Shown here one piece after another: positions 8,998 through 17,364 of a stretch of 64,000 bases of DNA (positions are counted from its first letter, which is position 1; each line of letters begins with the position of its first letter). The stretch is from Alphaproteobacteria bacterium (GTDB lineage: Bacteria > Pseudomonadota > Alphaproteobacteria > Micropepsales > Micropepsaceae). Made by a program: the position numbers and the translations under genes. Under the pieces are notes generated by a model. That model was given only the letters and a program-made list of their open reading frames with translations. It ran no database searches and had not been told where the DNA came from. Location: the NCBI GenBank assembly GCA_016783965.1, contig JADHVO010000012.1, forward strand, positions 1 to 64,000, in the 5' to 3' direction.

Positions 8998-9161
8998 TGC
9001 GCGCCGGGCCGGCTCGGGGTCCGCTGTTAACGAAGTATTTACTCTACCCGAAGTGGCGGAGTCTCGCTATGCACCGCGATAGGTCTTTGTCCTGATTGTT
9101 AATTTCGGCACGCGGCAAGTTCCCGGTGCCTTCCAATCCTTGCTCGGCTAGGAAAGCCGCC

Positions 9162-10199
9162 ATGAGCCCATTCCCCTGGTGGTCCGCCAGCCGCCACGCC
9201 GACCGGCGCCCGCTTCTGCTCCGCCGCAACGCCATCAAGGCCGCCCTGCGCGCACATTTCGAGGCGCAGGGCTTCACCGAGGTTGAATGCGGCGCCCTCG
9301 CCGTCTCTCCCGGTAACGAGGCACACCTGCATGCCTTTCGCACCGAGGCCGTGTCCACCGCAGCCGAGCACCAGACGCGTTATCTCCACACTTCGCCCGA
9401 GTTCGCCGCCAAGAAGCTGCTCGCCGCCGGTGAGACCCGCATCTTCGATTTCGCGCGGGTCTTCCGGAACCGCGAGCGCGGCGACCGCCATGCACCCGAA
9501 TTCACGATGCTCGAATGGTACCGCGCCAACGAACCCTGCGAGACGATCCAGGGCGATTGCCTTGCCACCCTGCATATCGTCGCCGACGTTGCCGAAGCCA
9601 AGACGTTCCGCTACCGCGACAAGACCTGCGACCCGTGTGCCGAAGTCCAGCGCCTGACCGTCGCGCAGGCATTCACCTTTCACGCCGGCATCGACTTGCT
9701 CGCCACGCTGAATGCAGCAGGTGAGGGCGACCGCGACACCTTCGCGGTAAAGGCCCGCCGCGCCGGCTTCGCCGTCACCGATGCGGACAACTGGTCCGAC
9801 ATCTTCTCCAAGGTTCTGACCGCCGCCATCGAACCGCGTCTCGGTATCAACCAGCCGACTCTGCTCACCGAATACCCGCGCTGCGAGGCTGCGCTCGCCC
9901 GCGCCACGCCGCACGATCCGCGCGTCGCCGAACGCTTCGAGCTCTATGCCTGCGGCGTCGAGCTCGCCAATGGCTTCGGCGAGCTCACCGATCCGGTCGA
10001 ACAGCGTGCACGCTTCGAAGCCGAGATGGACGAGAAACAGCGGATCTATGGCGAGCGCTATCCTATTGACGAGGATTTCCTCGCCGCGCTCGAACACATG
10101 CCCAGCGCCAGCGGTGTCGCCCTCGGCTTCGATCGCCTCGTCATGCTTGCCACCGGCGCGCCGCGGATCGACGACGTCCTTTGGACACCGGCACCGTAA
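9162..10199 (+). CDS. epmA: EF-P--(R)-beta-lysine ligase EpmA (lysyl-tRNA synthetase-like)
   Basis: A 345-residue class II aminoacyl-tRNA-synthetase-like enzyme without the anticodon-binding domain, which is the hallmark of EpmA (GenX/PoxA). It ligates (R)-beta-lysine to Lys34 of EF-P. Motif 2 is seen as FRNRERGDRHAPEFTMLEW, and motif 3 as SGVALGFDRLVMLATG, followed by the family ending IDDVLWTP. Start: ATG 9162 behind AGGAAA at 9150-9155; the N terminus then begins close to the RNAIKAALRAHF helix found in the family. It is divergent from the desaturases and followed by epmB on the same strand. Confidence 0.95.
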   Translation: MSPFPWWSASRHADRRPLLLRRNAIKAALRAHFEAQGFTEVECGALAVSPGNEAHLHAFRTEAVSTAAEHQTRYLHTSPEFAAKKLLAAGETRIFDFARVFRNRERGDRHAPEFTMLEWYRANEPCETIQGDCLATLHIVADVAEAKTFRYRDKTCDPCAEVQRLTVAQAFTFHAGIDLLATLNAAGEGDRDTFAVKARRAGFAVTDADNWSDIFSKVLTAAIEPRLGINQPTLLTEYPRCEAALARATPHDPRVAERFELYACGVELANGFGELTDPVEQRARFEAEMDEKQRIYGERYPIDEDFLAALEHMPSASGVALGFDRLVMLATGAPRIDDVLWTPAP

Positions 10200-10270
10200 C
10201 TGCAGATGCAGGTTCCATAGGTGAAATCGGCAATTCCGCGAACCCGCCCGCTCCGCTAGAAGTGCCGCAA

Positions 10271-11299
10271 ATGAAGCCCCCTTATCGCACCCCCAGGGAA
10301 CTCGCCGACGGCGGCTGGATGCATCCGGCGCGCGTTCCCATGCTCGATGCTGTTGCCGAGCGCTTTGCTGTATCGGTTTCGCCCGAGATGGCCGGTTTGC
10401 TGCGCCATGAGTCCATCGCGCGCCAGTTCCTGCCCAGCGAAGCCGAGCTTACCTCACGCGCCGAAGACCTTGCCGATCCCATCGGCGATGGTGCCCATTC
10501 GCCTGTGAAGGGTATTGTTCATCGCCATCCCGATCGCGTGCTGTTCAAGGCGGTTGCGGTCTGCGCGGTCTATTGCCGCTTCTGCTTCCGGCGCGAGATG
10601 GTTGGCTCCAACGCGCCCGGCGTGCTGGCGCCCGACGAAATGGAAGCCGCCTACGATTATATCGCGGCGCATCCGGAAATCTGGGAAGTCATCGTTACCG
10701 GCGGCGACCCGTTCGTCCTGTCGCCGCGCCGCGTGCAGGCGATCACCGAACGCCTCGCCGCCATCGGTCACGTGAAGATCGTGCGCTGGCACACCCGCGT
10801 GCCCGTTGTCGACCCGGCGAGCATCACCGACGACTTTGTCGCGGCGCTGATCGCGCCGGGCGTCGCGAGCTGGATCGCGCTGCACGCCAACGCGGCCGAG
10901 GAGTTCTCGCCTGCCGCGCGCCGCGCCATCGCGCGCCTGGTCGATGCCGGCATCCAGATGGTCAGCCAGTCGGTACTGCTGAAAGGCGTCAACGACAGCG
11001 TTGAACAGCTCGAAGCCCTGATGCGCATCTTCGTCGAGAACCGCATTAAGCCGTACTACCTGCACCATCCCGACCGCGCGCCGGGCACCTCGCACTTCCG
11101 GATGAAGATCGCGCAAGGCCGCGCACTCGTGCGCGCGCTACGCGGCCGCCTCTCCGGCATCGCGGTGCCGACCTACGTGCTAGACATCCCCGGTGGCCAC
11201 GCCAAGGTGCCGCTCTTGTCAGAAGACGTCGTGGAAGTCGCTCCCGACCACTGGCGCATCCGCGACCACGCAGGCAACTGGCACGACTATCGCGATTAG
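10271..11299 (+). CDS. epmB: EF-P (S)-beta-lysine-forming lysine 2,3-aminomutase EpmB
   Basis: A 342-residue radical-SAM, PLP-dependent aminomutase of the KamA/EpmB family, which makes beta-lysine for EF-P modification. The cluster-binding motif is CAVYCRFC (Cys98, Cys102, Cys105), followed by the family glycines VTGGDPFVLS. The PLP lysine lies in the C-terminal LDIPGGHAKVPL. The short length, lacking the C-terminal extension of catabolic lysine 2,3-aminomutases, and the position directly after epmA favour EpmB. Start uncertain: ATG 10271 gives the usual N terminus, whereas ATG 10181 would overlap the end of epmA. The 3' end overlaps the opposing MAPEG gene by 4 bases. Confidence 0.93.
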   Translation: MKPPYRTPRELADGGWMHPARVPMLDAVAERFAVSVSPEMAGLLRHESIARQFLPSEAELTSRAEDLADPIGDGAHSPVKGIVHRHPDRVLFKAVAVCAVYCRFCFRREMVGSNAPGVLAPDEMEAAYDYIAAHPEIWEVIVTGGDPFVLSPRRVQAITERLAAIGHVKIVRWHTRVPVVDPASITDDFVAALIAPGVASWIALHANAAEEFSPAARRAIARLVDAGIQMVSQSVLLKGVNDSVEQLEALMRIFVENRIKPYYLHHPDRAPGTSHFRMKIAQGRALVRALRGRLSGIAVPTYVLDIPGGHAKVPLLSEDVVEVAPDHWRIRDHAGNWHDYRD

Positions 11300-11682
11300 T
11301 GGCCCCACCAGGGCAGGAAGAAGATCGCGAGGTTCACCGCGAACCCCGCATTCCAGATCAGCGTCCGCGTCCAGGGGTAGTTGAGCAGGTACGCCGCGAT
11401 GAACAGCAGTCGCAGCACGATGAACGCGACGGCCAGCCAGTCGATCCAGTGCTGCGGCGCATGCCGAAATTCCGCCAGCAGTATCGCCGCCGCGAAGAAC
11501 GGAAACGTCTCGATCCCGTTGATGTGTGCGCCCTGTGCCCGCGCTCGCAGCGGTTCGGCCCAGAAGGCGGGGTTGCGCGGCTTGGCATTGTCGAACTCGC
11601 GATAGCCAAGCGGTTTGAACGGCGCGATGGTCAGCAGATAGAGCAGTACCGCCGCAAGCAACATCCACTCGGCGACCGTCAC
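11296..11682 (-). CDS. MAPEG family membrane protein
   Basis: A 128-residue, four-helix membrane protein of the MAPEG superfamily (membrane-associated eicosanoid/glutathione metabolism). The typical signature is ARAQGAHINGIETFPFFAAAIL, where the NxxE-like pair sits in helix 2, followed by LRLLFIAAYLLNYPWTRTLIWNAGF. Bacterial members may use glutathione as transferase or peroxidase, but most are uncharacterised. It starts 4 bases behind the stop of the 2OG oxygenase gene, so it is the last gene of the minus-strand kor cluster. Confidence 0.83.
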   Translation of the reverse strand: MTVAEWMLLAAVLLYLLTIAPFKPLGYREFDNAKPRNPAFWAEPLRARAQGAHINGIETFPFFAAAILLAEFRHAPQHWIDWLAVAFIVLRLLFIAAYLLNYPWTRTLIWNAGFAVNLAIFFLPWWGH

Positions 11683-11686
11683 GGCA

Positions 11687-12313
11687 TTACCGCCCGCGCA
11701 GGCTCTTGAAGAAGGCGCTGACCTTGTGGCGGGTCTGCTCCCACCACACCACGCGTCCGTTGGTCACCCAGTTGAGCTGGATCACCCGGCGCGGTCCGTC
11801 GAACGCCTCGAAGCCATGCCAGGCGTTCGGCTTGTTCTCGAACACCAGCAGGGTACCCTCGTCCGGCGGCACCTCGGCGATCACGTCGTTGAGGTTGTCC
11901 GGCGAGCGCAGCAGGCGCAGCCGTCCGCCCGGCGCTTCCCATTTGCCGTTCATGTAGATCAGTACGGTGACCAGCTTGGTCACGCTGTCGGTGTGGATCT
12001 GCCCGTCGCGCGGCGCCGAGATGCCGCGCACCGTCACCATGGTCGGCCGCACCGTCAGGTCCAGGCCGAGCCTCTCGCCGACGGCGGCAGTGAACTCGGG
12101 CCCCTGGATCGACTCCATGAACGCTTTGAACGCAGGGCCGTAGCTCAGGGTCGGCAGCGGAAAACTGCCGGCATGCGTCACCGCGGGGAAGTCGGCATTG
12201 ATCGCGTCCAGCGCCTCGCGCTTCACGAAGCCCGGCACCATAAAATAGGGGAACGGCTCGCGTGTGACCGCGGCGGCCTTCACCGCGTCCACATCGATGG
12301 GAAGGGCAGTCAT
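11687..12313 (-). CDS. 2OG-Fe(II) oxygenase (prolyl-4-hydroxylase-like)
   Basis: A 208-residue non-haem iron dioxygenase. The facial triad is H107-x-D109 in DGQIHTDS and H166 in NAWHGFEAF, and the 2-oxoglutarate-binding Arg lies in GPRRVIQLNW, a full set of catalytic residues on a double-stranded beta-helix fold. Start at ATG 12313, two bases after the korB stop codon; the longer frame to 12364 would run into korB. It is therefore tightly coupled to the 2-oxoacid:ferredoxin oxidoreductase genes. It consumes 2-oxoglutarate, a possible substrate of KorAB; whether this is meaningful is speculation. The hydroxylated substrate is unknown. Confidence 0.84.
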   Translation of the reverse strand: MTALPIDVDAVKAAAVTREPFPYFMVPGFVKREALDAINADFPAVTHAGSFPLPTLSYGPAFKAFMESIQGPEFTAAVGERLGLDLTVRPTMVTVRGISAPRDGQIHTDSVTKLVTVLIYMNGKWEAPGGRLRLLRSPDNLNDVIAEVPPDEGTLLVFENKPNAWHGFEAFDGPRRVIQLNWVTNGRVVWWEQTRHKVSAFFKSLRGR

Positions 12314-12315
12314 CG

Positions 12316-13368
12316 TTATCTGTATTCTGCGTTGAGGTCGGCGAGCTTGGCCGAGCCGGGGCACAGCGCGTCCTCGCCCAGCCGGTTCAGCGGCTTCGCC
12401 ACGGTGCCCAGCGCGTCGTGGAGATCGTCGGTCTGCTCCTCGACGAACAGAAGTCCCGTCAGCACTTCGCCCTTGGAATGATGATGCTGGATATAGGCCA
12501 GCGCCGAGGCACGGTCGGTCGGGTTGTAGTCCTCATGCAGCTTCGACAGCTTCAGGTACGACCCGTCATGCTGCTGCACCATCGTCGTGCTGCCGGCGTC
12601 ATAGTCCGCCGTGATCGGCGCCTTCGGCTCGATGAAGTCGATGCGGTTTACCGCCTCGTTGTGCTCGCGCACGAAGTCATAGGACTTGGTCGACTGGGGA
12701 TTGTTGTTGAACTGCACGCAGGGGCTGATCACGTCGATGATCGCCGAGCCCTTGTGCGAGATCGCAGCCTTGAGCAGCGGCACCAGCTGCTTCTTGTCGC
12801 CCGAGAAGCCCCGCGCCACGAAGGTCGCGCCCAGCACCAGCGCGAGCGACACCAGGTCGATCGGGCTGTCGGAATTTACTGCCGTCTTGGAGCGCGAACC
12901 CTTGTCCGCGGTGGCGGAGAACTGGCCCTTGGTCAGGCCGTACACGCCGTTGTTCTCGCAGATATAGACCATGTTCACGCCGCGGCGGACGCAGTGCGCG
13001 AACTGGCCCAGGCCGATCGAGGCGCTGTCGCCGTCGCCCGACACGCCCAGATAGATCAGGTCGCGGTTGGCGAGGTTGGCGCCGGTCAGCACGCTGGGCA
13101 TGCGCCCGTGCACCGAGTTGAACCCATGCGCCGGCCCCAGGAAGTAGTCCGGCGTCTTGGACGAACAGCCGATGCCCGACAGTTTCGCCACCTTGTACGG
13201 CTCGATGTCGAGCTCGTAGCAGGCCTGGATCAGCGCGGCGGAGATCGAGTCGTGCCCGCAGCCGGCGCACAGCGTCGAGATCGAGCCTTCGTAGTCGCGA
13301 TGGGTGAAGCCGACCTTGTTCGGTACAAGACCCGGATGGTGCAGCTTCGGCTTGGCGATATAGGTCAT
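12316..13368 (-). CDS. korB: 2-oxoacid:ferredoxin oxidoreductase, beta subunit (KorB-type)
   Basis: A 350-residue thiamine-diphosphate-binding subunit that, with KorA, decarboxylates a 2-oxoacid (most likely 2-oxoglutarate) to the acyl-CoA and reduces ferredoxin. It shows the Cys motif CAGCGH, the conserved SGIGCSSKTPDYF and HGRMPSVLTGANLANRDL, and the ThDP/Mg motif GDGDSASIGLGQF with ENNGVYGLTKGQ. Length and pairing with a fused alpha subunit match KorAB as known from Mycobacterium tuberculosis. Start at ATG 13368, behind GAGGT. Substrate assignment by family resemblance only. Confidence 0.9.
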   Translation of the reverse strand: MTYIAKPKLHHPGLVPNKVGFTHRDYEGSISTLCAGCGHDSISAALIQACYELDIEPYKVAKLSGIGCSSKTPDYFLGPAHGFNSVHGRMPSVLTGANLANRDLIYLGVSGDGDSASIGLGQFAHCVRRGVNMVYICENNGVYGLTKGQFSATADKGSRSKTAVNSDSPIDLVSLALVLGATFVARGFSGDKKQLVPLLKAAISHKGSAIIDVISPCVQFNNNPQSTKSYDFVREHNEAVNRIDFIEPKAPITADYDAGSTTMVQQHDGSYLKLSKLHEDYNPTDRASALAYIQHHHSKGEVLTGLLFVEEQTDDLHDALGTVAKPLNRLGEDALCPGSAKLADLNAEYR

Positions 13369-13382
13369 GGCTACCTCATTAC

Positions 13383-13420
13383 CTCCCACTTGTGGGAAGG
13401 TCGAAACGCGCGGCGTTTCC
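13383..13420. repeat. Double hairpin element between korA and korB
   Basis: Two adjacent inverted repeats: TCCCAC (13384-13389)/GTGGGA (13392-13397) and GAAACGC (13403-13409)/GCGTTTC (13413-13419). Together they fill most of the 75-bp korA-korB gap. The layout resembles dispersed extragenic repeats and may set the subunit ratio through mRNA stability. Confidence 0.55.
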
Positions 13421-13443
13421 GGTGGGGGTGAAGCGGTGTGCGG

Positions 13444-15303
13444 TCACTCCGCGGCCTCTTTCCGTGTGGCGCGCATCCGCTCGGCGATGGCGCCGGAGAT
13501 GAAGCGCGCCGTGATCGGCGTGCCGTCGTAGTGCAGGATGGAGATGAAGCGCGCCGGGTCGATGGTACACTCGTTGACGATCAGCTTCTGGAGCTGCGCA
13601 TCGCGGTTCTGCTCCACCACGAACACCTGGTCGTGCGCGTTGATGAAGTCCACGACTTCCTCGCTGAACGGGAAGGCGCGGACGCGCAGAGTGTTCAGAT
13701 GAAGGCCCTGCCTCTCCAGCGTAGCCAGCGCCTCGTCCATCGCGGGCGAGGTTGAGCCGAAATAGATCGCGCCGTACCTGGTGTCCTTCTTGGCCTTGCG
13801 CCGCACCGGCGCCGGCACCAGGCCCTTGGCGGTCTCGAACTTGCGCAGCAGGCGCTGCATGTTGTCGACATAGACCGCGCCTTCTTCCGAGTACTTGGCG
13901 AAGCGGTCGCGCGAGGAGCCGCGCGTGAAGTACGAACCCTTGCTCGGATGCGTCGCGGGCAGGGTGCGGTAGGGGATCGCGTCGCCGTCGACGTCCAGAT
14001 AACGGCCGAACAGCTTGCCAGCGTCCAGCATCTCCGCCGTCATGATCTTGCCGCGGTCGTATCTGCGCTTGTCGTCCCATTGAAGGGGCTTGCACAGCCA
14101 GTCGTTCATGCCGATGTCGAGGTCGAGCATCACGAACACCGGCGTCTGGAGCCGCTCGGCCAGGTCGAACGCCTTCGCCGCGAACTCGAACGCCTCGCGG
14201 GGGTCTTCCGGGAACAGCAGCGGATGCTTGGTGTCGCCGTGGCTCGCATAGGCCGCGAGCAGGATGTCCGACTGCTGCGTGCGCGTCGGCATGCCTGTGG
14301 ACGGGCCGCCGCGCTGGATGTCGAACACCACGGCCGGCACTTCCGCGAAATACGCGAGCCCGAAGAACTCCTGCATCAGGCTGATGCCGGGGCCCGACGT
14401 CGCGGTGAACGAGCGCGCGCCGTTCCAGCCCGCGCCGATCACCATGCCGATAGCCGCGATCTCATCCTCTGCTTGCACGATGGCGAAGTTGTTCTTCTTG
14501 GTCACCGGATCGACACGGTACTTCTTGCAGTGCGCCGTGAACGCTTCGGCCAGCGAGGTCGAGGGCGTGATCGGATACCACGCGCACACCGTCGCGCCGC
14601 CATAGACCGCGCCCAGGCCCGCCGCATCGTTGCCCTGGATGAAGATGCGGTCGCCGACCTTGTCGGCCTTCTCCACCTTCAGCCTGCACTTGCCGGCCAG
14701 GTTCGCTGCGGCATAGTCCGCGCCCAGCCGCATCGCCTTGTAGTTCAGTTTGATCAGCTTGTCCTTGCCGGCGAACTGGTCCGCGATCAGCCCCTCGACC
14801 ACCTCCCGCGGCATCGACAGCAGCTGCGCCACCGCGCCCAGATAGATCACGTTCTTCAGAAGCTGCCGCTCGCGCGGGATCGTGCCCTCCAGCGTGTTCG
14901 AAAGCTGCATCAGCGGCACGCCCAGCAGGTTCACGTCGGCACGCAGCTTCTGCGAGGTCAGCGGCTTGGTCGAATCGTAGAGGAGGTACCCGCCCGGCTC
15001 GATGCTGTCGACGTCCTTGTTCCAGGTCTGCGGGTTCATCGCGACCATCAGATCCACGGTGTCGCCGCGGCGCCCCAGCCAGCCTTCGCCCGACACGCGC
15101 ACCTCGTACCACGTCGGCAGCCCCTGGATGTTCGACGGGAAGATGTTGCGCGAGCACACCGGCACGCCCATCCGCAGGATGGAGCGCGCGAACAGTTCGT
15201 TGGCCGACGCCGAGCCCGACCCGTTCACGTTCGCGAACTTGACGACGAAGTCGTTGGTGGCGGCTATCGGCTGCACGGAAGGCTGCGCCATTACTTGTGA
15301 CAT
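13444..15303 (-). CDS. korA: 2-oxoacid:acceptor oxidoreductase, fused gamma-alpha subunit (KorA-type)
   Basis: A 619-residue fusion. Residues from about 20 to 200 form the gamma-type domain (VVKFANVNGSGSASANELFA, GLPTWYEVRVSGEG), and the remainder is the alpha part with the pyrimidine-binding region, including ITPSTSLAEAF, VIGAGWNGARSFTATSGPG and FDIQRGGPSTGMPTRTQQSD. It pairs with KorB as an alpha2beta2-type enzyme lacking its own ferredoxin subunit, so electrons must pass to a separate carrier. Start at ATG 15303, with GAAGG about 8 bases upstream; it overlaps the end of the FAD/Fe-S oxidoreductase gene by 13 bases, indicating translational coupling. Confidence 0.92.
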   Translation of the reverse strand: MSQVMAQPSVQPIAATNDFVVKFANVNGSGSASANELFARSILRMGVPVCSRNIFPSNIQGLPTWYEVRVSGEGWLGRRGDTVDLMVAMNPQTWNKDVDSIEPGGYLLYDSTKPLTSQKLRADVNLLGVPLMQLSNTLEGTIPRERQLLKNVIYLGAVAQLLSMPREVVEGLIADQFAGKDKLIKLNYKAMRLGADYAAANLAGKCRLKVEKADKVGDRIFIQGNDAAGLGAVYGGATVCAWYPITPSTSLAEAFTAHCKKYRVDPVTKKNNFAIVQAEDEIAAIGMVIGAGWNGARSFTATSGPGISLMQEFFGLAYFAEVPAVVFDIQRGGPSTGMPTRTQQSDILLAAYASHGDTKHPLLFPEDPREAFEFAAKAFDLAERLQTPVFVMLDLDIGMNDWLCKPLQWDDKRRYDRGKIMTAEMLDAGKLFGRYLDVDGDAIPYRTLPATHPSKGSYFTRGSSRDRFAKYSEEGAVYVDNMQRLLRKFETAKGLVPAPVRRKAKKDTRYGAIYFGSTSPAMDEALATLERQGLHLNTLRVRAFPFSEEVVDFINAHDQVFVVEQNRDAQLQKLIVNECTIDPARFISILHYDGTPITARFISGAIAERMRATRKEAAE

Positions 15304-17132
15304 GAACCCGCCTTCGCCGTTTCCAGATAGAATTTCTTCATGTCCCACGCGCCGGTCGGGCAGCGCTCCGCGCACAGCCCGCAGTGCACGCACACATCCT
15401 CGTCCTTCACCATCACGCGGTTGGTCTTGAGGTCGTGGGACACGTACAGGTCCTGGCTCAGGTTCGCCGCCGGTGCCTGGAGGTGCGTGCGCAGCACCGG
15501 CTCCGGGTCGTTCGGCGTGAAGGTGATGCAGTCCACCGGGCAGATGTCGGCGCAGGCATCGCACTCGATGCACAGGTTCTCCGCGAACACAGTCTCGACG
15601 TCGCAGTTGAGGCAGCGCTGCGCCTCCTTGAAGCCCAGCTCCCGGTTGAAGCCGAGCTCGACTTCCATGCTCACGTCCTTGAGCGTCAGCTCCTTGGGCG
15701 CGTGCGGCACCTTGAACCTGAGATCGAGCGAAACGTCGTTGTCGTAGGACCACTCATGGATGCCCATCTTCTGGCTGGTGAGGTTCACCAGCGGCGACGG
15801 GCGCACCTTCACGTCCTCGCCGTTGCACAGAAGGTCGATCGACACCGCAGCCTCGTGGCCATGCGCCACCGCCCAGATGATGTTCTTGGGCCCGAACGCC
15901 GCGTCGCCGCCGAAGAACACCTTCGGGTTGGTCGACTGCATGGTGACCTGGTCGACCACCGGCATGTCCCACTTGTCGAATTCGATGCCCACGTCGCGCT
16001 CGATCCACGGGAAGGCGTTCTCCTGGCCCACCGCCACCAGCACGTCGTCGCATTCAAACAGGACGTCCGGCTCGCCGGTCGGCACCAGGTTGCGGCGGCC
16101 CTTGGCGTCGCGCTCCGCCTTCACCTTCTCGAACACCACGCCGGTCAGCTTGCCGCCAACGTGCTTGAACTCCTTCGGCACGAGGAAATTGTGGATCGGG
16201 ATGTCCTCGTGCATCGCGTCTTCCTTCTCCCAGGGAGACGCCTTCATCTCCTCGAAGCCGGAGCGCACCACCACGTCCACCTTCTCGCCGCCCAGGCGGC
16301 GCGAGGTGCGGCAGCAGTCCATCGCGGTGTTGCCGCCGCCCAGCACGACCACGCGCTTGCCGATGCTCGTCGTATGGCCGAACGAAACCGACGACAGCCA
16401 GTCGATGCCGATATGGATGTTCGCCCGTGCTTCCTCGCGGCCTGGAATCTCAAGATCGCGCCCGCGCGGCGCGCCGCATCCGACGAAGATCGCATCGTAG
16501 TTCTGCGCCAGCAGCGACTTCAGGCTGGTGATCTTCTCGCCGAACTTCGTCTCGGGCTTCAGGTCGAGGATGTAGTTGCACTCCTCGTCCAGTACCGTCT
16601 CCGGCAGGCGGAACTTCGGGATCTGCGTCCGCATCATGCCGCCCGCGAACGGGTCCTGGTCATAGATGGTGACGTGATAGCCGAGCGGCAGAAGATCGCG
16701 CGCCACCGTCATCGAAGCCGGCCCCGCGCCGATCAGCGCGATGCGCTTGCCGTTCTGCTTCTCCGCCGGCTTCGGCATGCGTCCCGCGACATTCGCCATG
16801 TCCTTGCTGTCGGCCGCGACGCGCTTCAGGCGGCAGATCGCGACCGGCTCTTCCTCCACGCGCCCGCGCCGGCACGCCGGTTCGCAGGGGCGGTCGCAGG
16901 TGCGGCCCAGCACGCCCGGAAACACGTTGGACTGCCAGTTGATCATGTACGCGTCGGAGTACTTCCCCTCCGCGATCAGCCGGATGTACTCCGGCACCGG
17001 TGTGTGCGCCGGACACGCCCACTGGCAGTCGACCACTTTGTGGAAGTAGTTCGGATTGGAAACGTCGGTCGGCGCCATCCCCGGGCGACGCGCGGGCGCG
17101 GGCACCGTGCGCCCATCAGCCGTGACACTCAT
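15291..17132 (-). CDS. FAD-dependent NAD(P)-type oxidoreductase with GltD-like core and C-terminal ferredoxin domain
   Basis: A 613-residue electron-transfer flavoprotein. The N terminus has the Fe-S cysteine cluster of GltD-like proteins (CQWACPAHTPVP, CDRPCEPACRRG). An FAD site IALIGAGPASMTVARDL and an NAD(P) site VVVLGGGNTAMDCCR follow, and the C terminus carries two [4Fe-4S] motifs, CIECDACADICPVDC and CVHCGLCAERCPTGA. It is the first gene of the cluster and overlaps korA. The likely role is moving electrons between KorAB and NAD(P)H, replacing a free ferredoxin plus reductase; direction is not deducible. The upstream 232-bp gap to the acyl-CoA dehydrogenase gene should hold divergent promoters; I see no clear operator there. 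Confidence 0.88.
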   Translation of the reverse strand: MSVTADGRTVPAPARRPGMAPTDVSNPNYFHKVVDCQWACPAHTPVPEYIRLIAEGKYSDAYMINWQSNVFPGVLGRTCDRPCEPACRRGRVEEEPVAICRLKRVAADSKDMANVAGRMPKPAEKQNGKRIALIGAGPASMTVARDLLPLGYHVTIYDQDPFAGGMMRTQIPKFRLPETVLDEECNYILDLKPETKFGEKITSLKSLLAQNYDAIFVGCGAPRGRDLEIPGREEARANIHIGIDWLSSVSFGHTTSIGKRVVVLGGGNTAMDCCRTSRRLGGEKVDVVVRSGFEEMKASPWEKEDAMHEDIPIHNFLVPKEFKHVGGKLTGVVFEKVKAERDAKGRRNLVPTGEPDVLFECDDVLVAVGQENAFPWIERDVGIEFDKWDMPVVDQVTMQSTNPKVFFGGDAAFGPKNIIWAVAHGHEAAVSIDLLCNGEDVKVRPSPLVNLTSQKMGIHEWSYDNDVSLDLRFKVPHAPKELTLKDVSMEVELGFNRELGFKEAQRCLNCDVETVFAENLCIECDACADICPVDCITFTPNDPEPVLRTHLQAPAANLSQDLYVSHDLKTNRVMVKDEDVCVHCGLCAERCPTGAWDMKKFYLETAKAGSCHK

Positions 17133-17364
17133 CTTTTGCTATTGATCTCCAAGACAGCGCGGTGCCCACCGGTGCAACTAAAAGCGGCGCACTTATACGC
17201 GCGTCGGCCAGGCATTTCCCCTTTATTTGTCAGTTTAGTCAGAGAGATAGGTCGCGCAACACCCCTGATTTCGCCGCATGGGCTTGTGGTAAGAATCGCA
17301 AACCGTTGAAAGCCTTGGCTGAACCGGGTTCCTTCGCTGCTAATCCCCTGCCACGATAAGGGCC

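Noticed and set aside
9027..9041. CtrA-like TTAA-N7-TTTA before epmA
   Set aside because: Second half-site has a mismatch and no cell-cycle gene is adjacent; too weak to call.
17133..17364. Possible operator in the divergent kor/acyl-CoA dehydrogenase gap
   Set aside because: Only short weak symmetries (around CACCGGTG) were found, not enough for a site.
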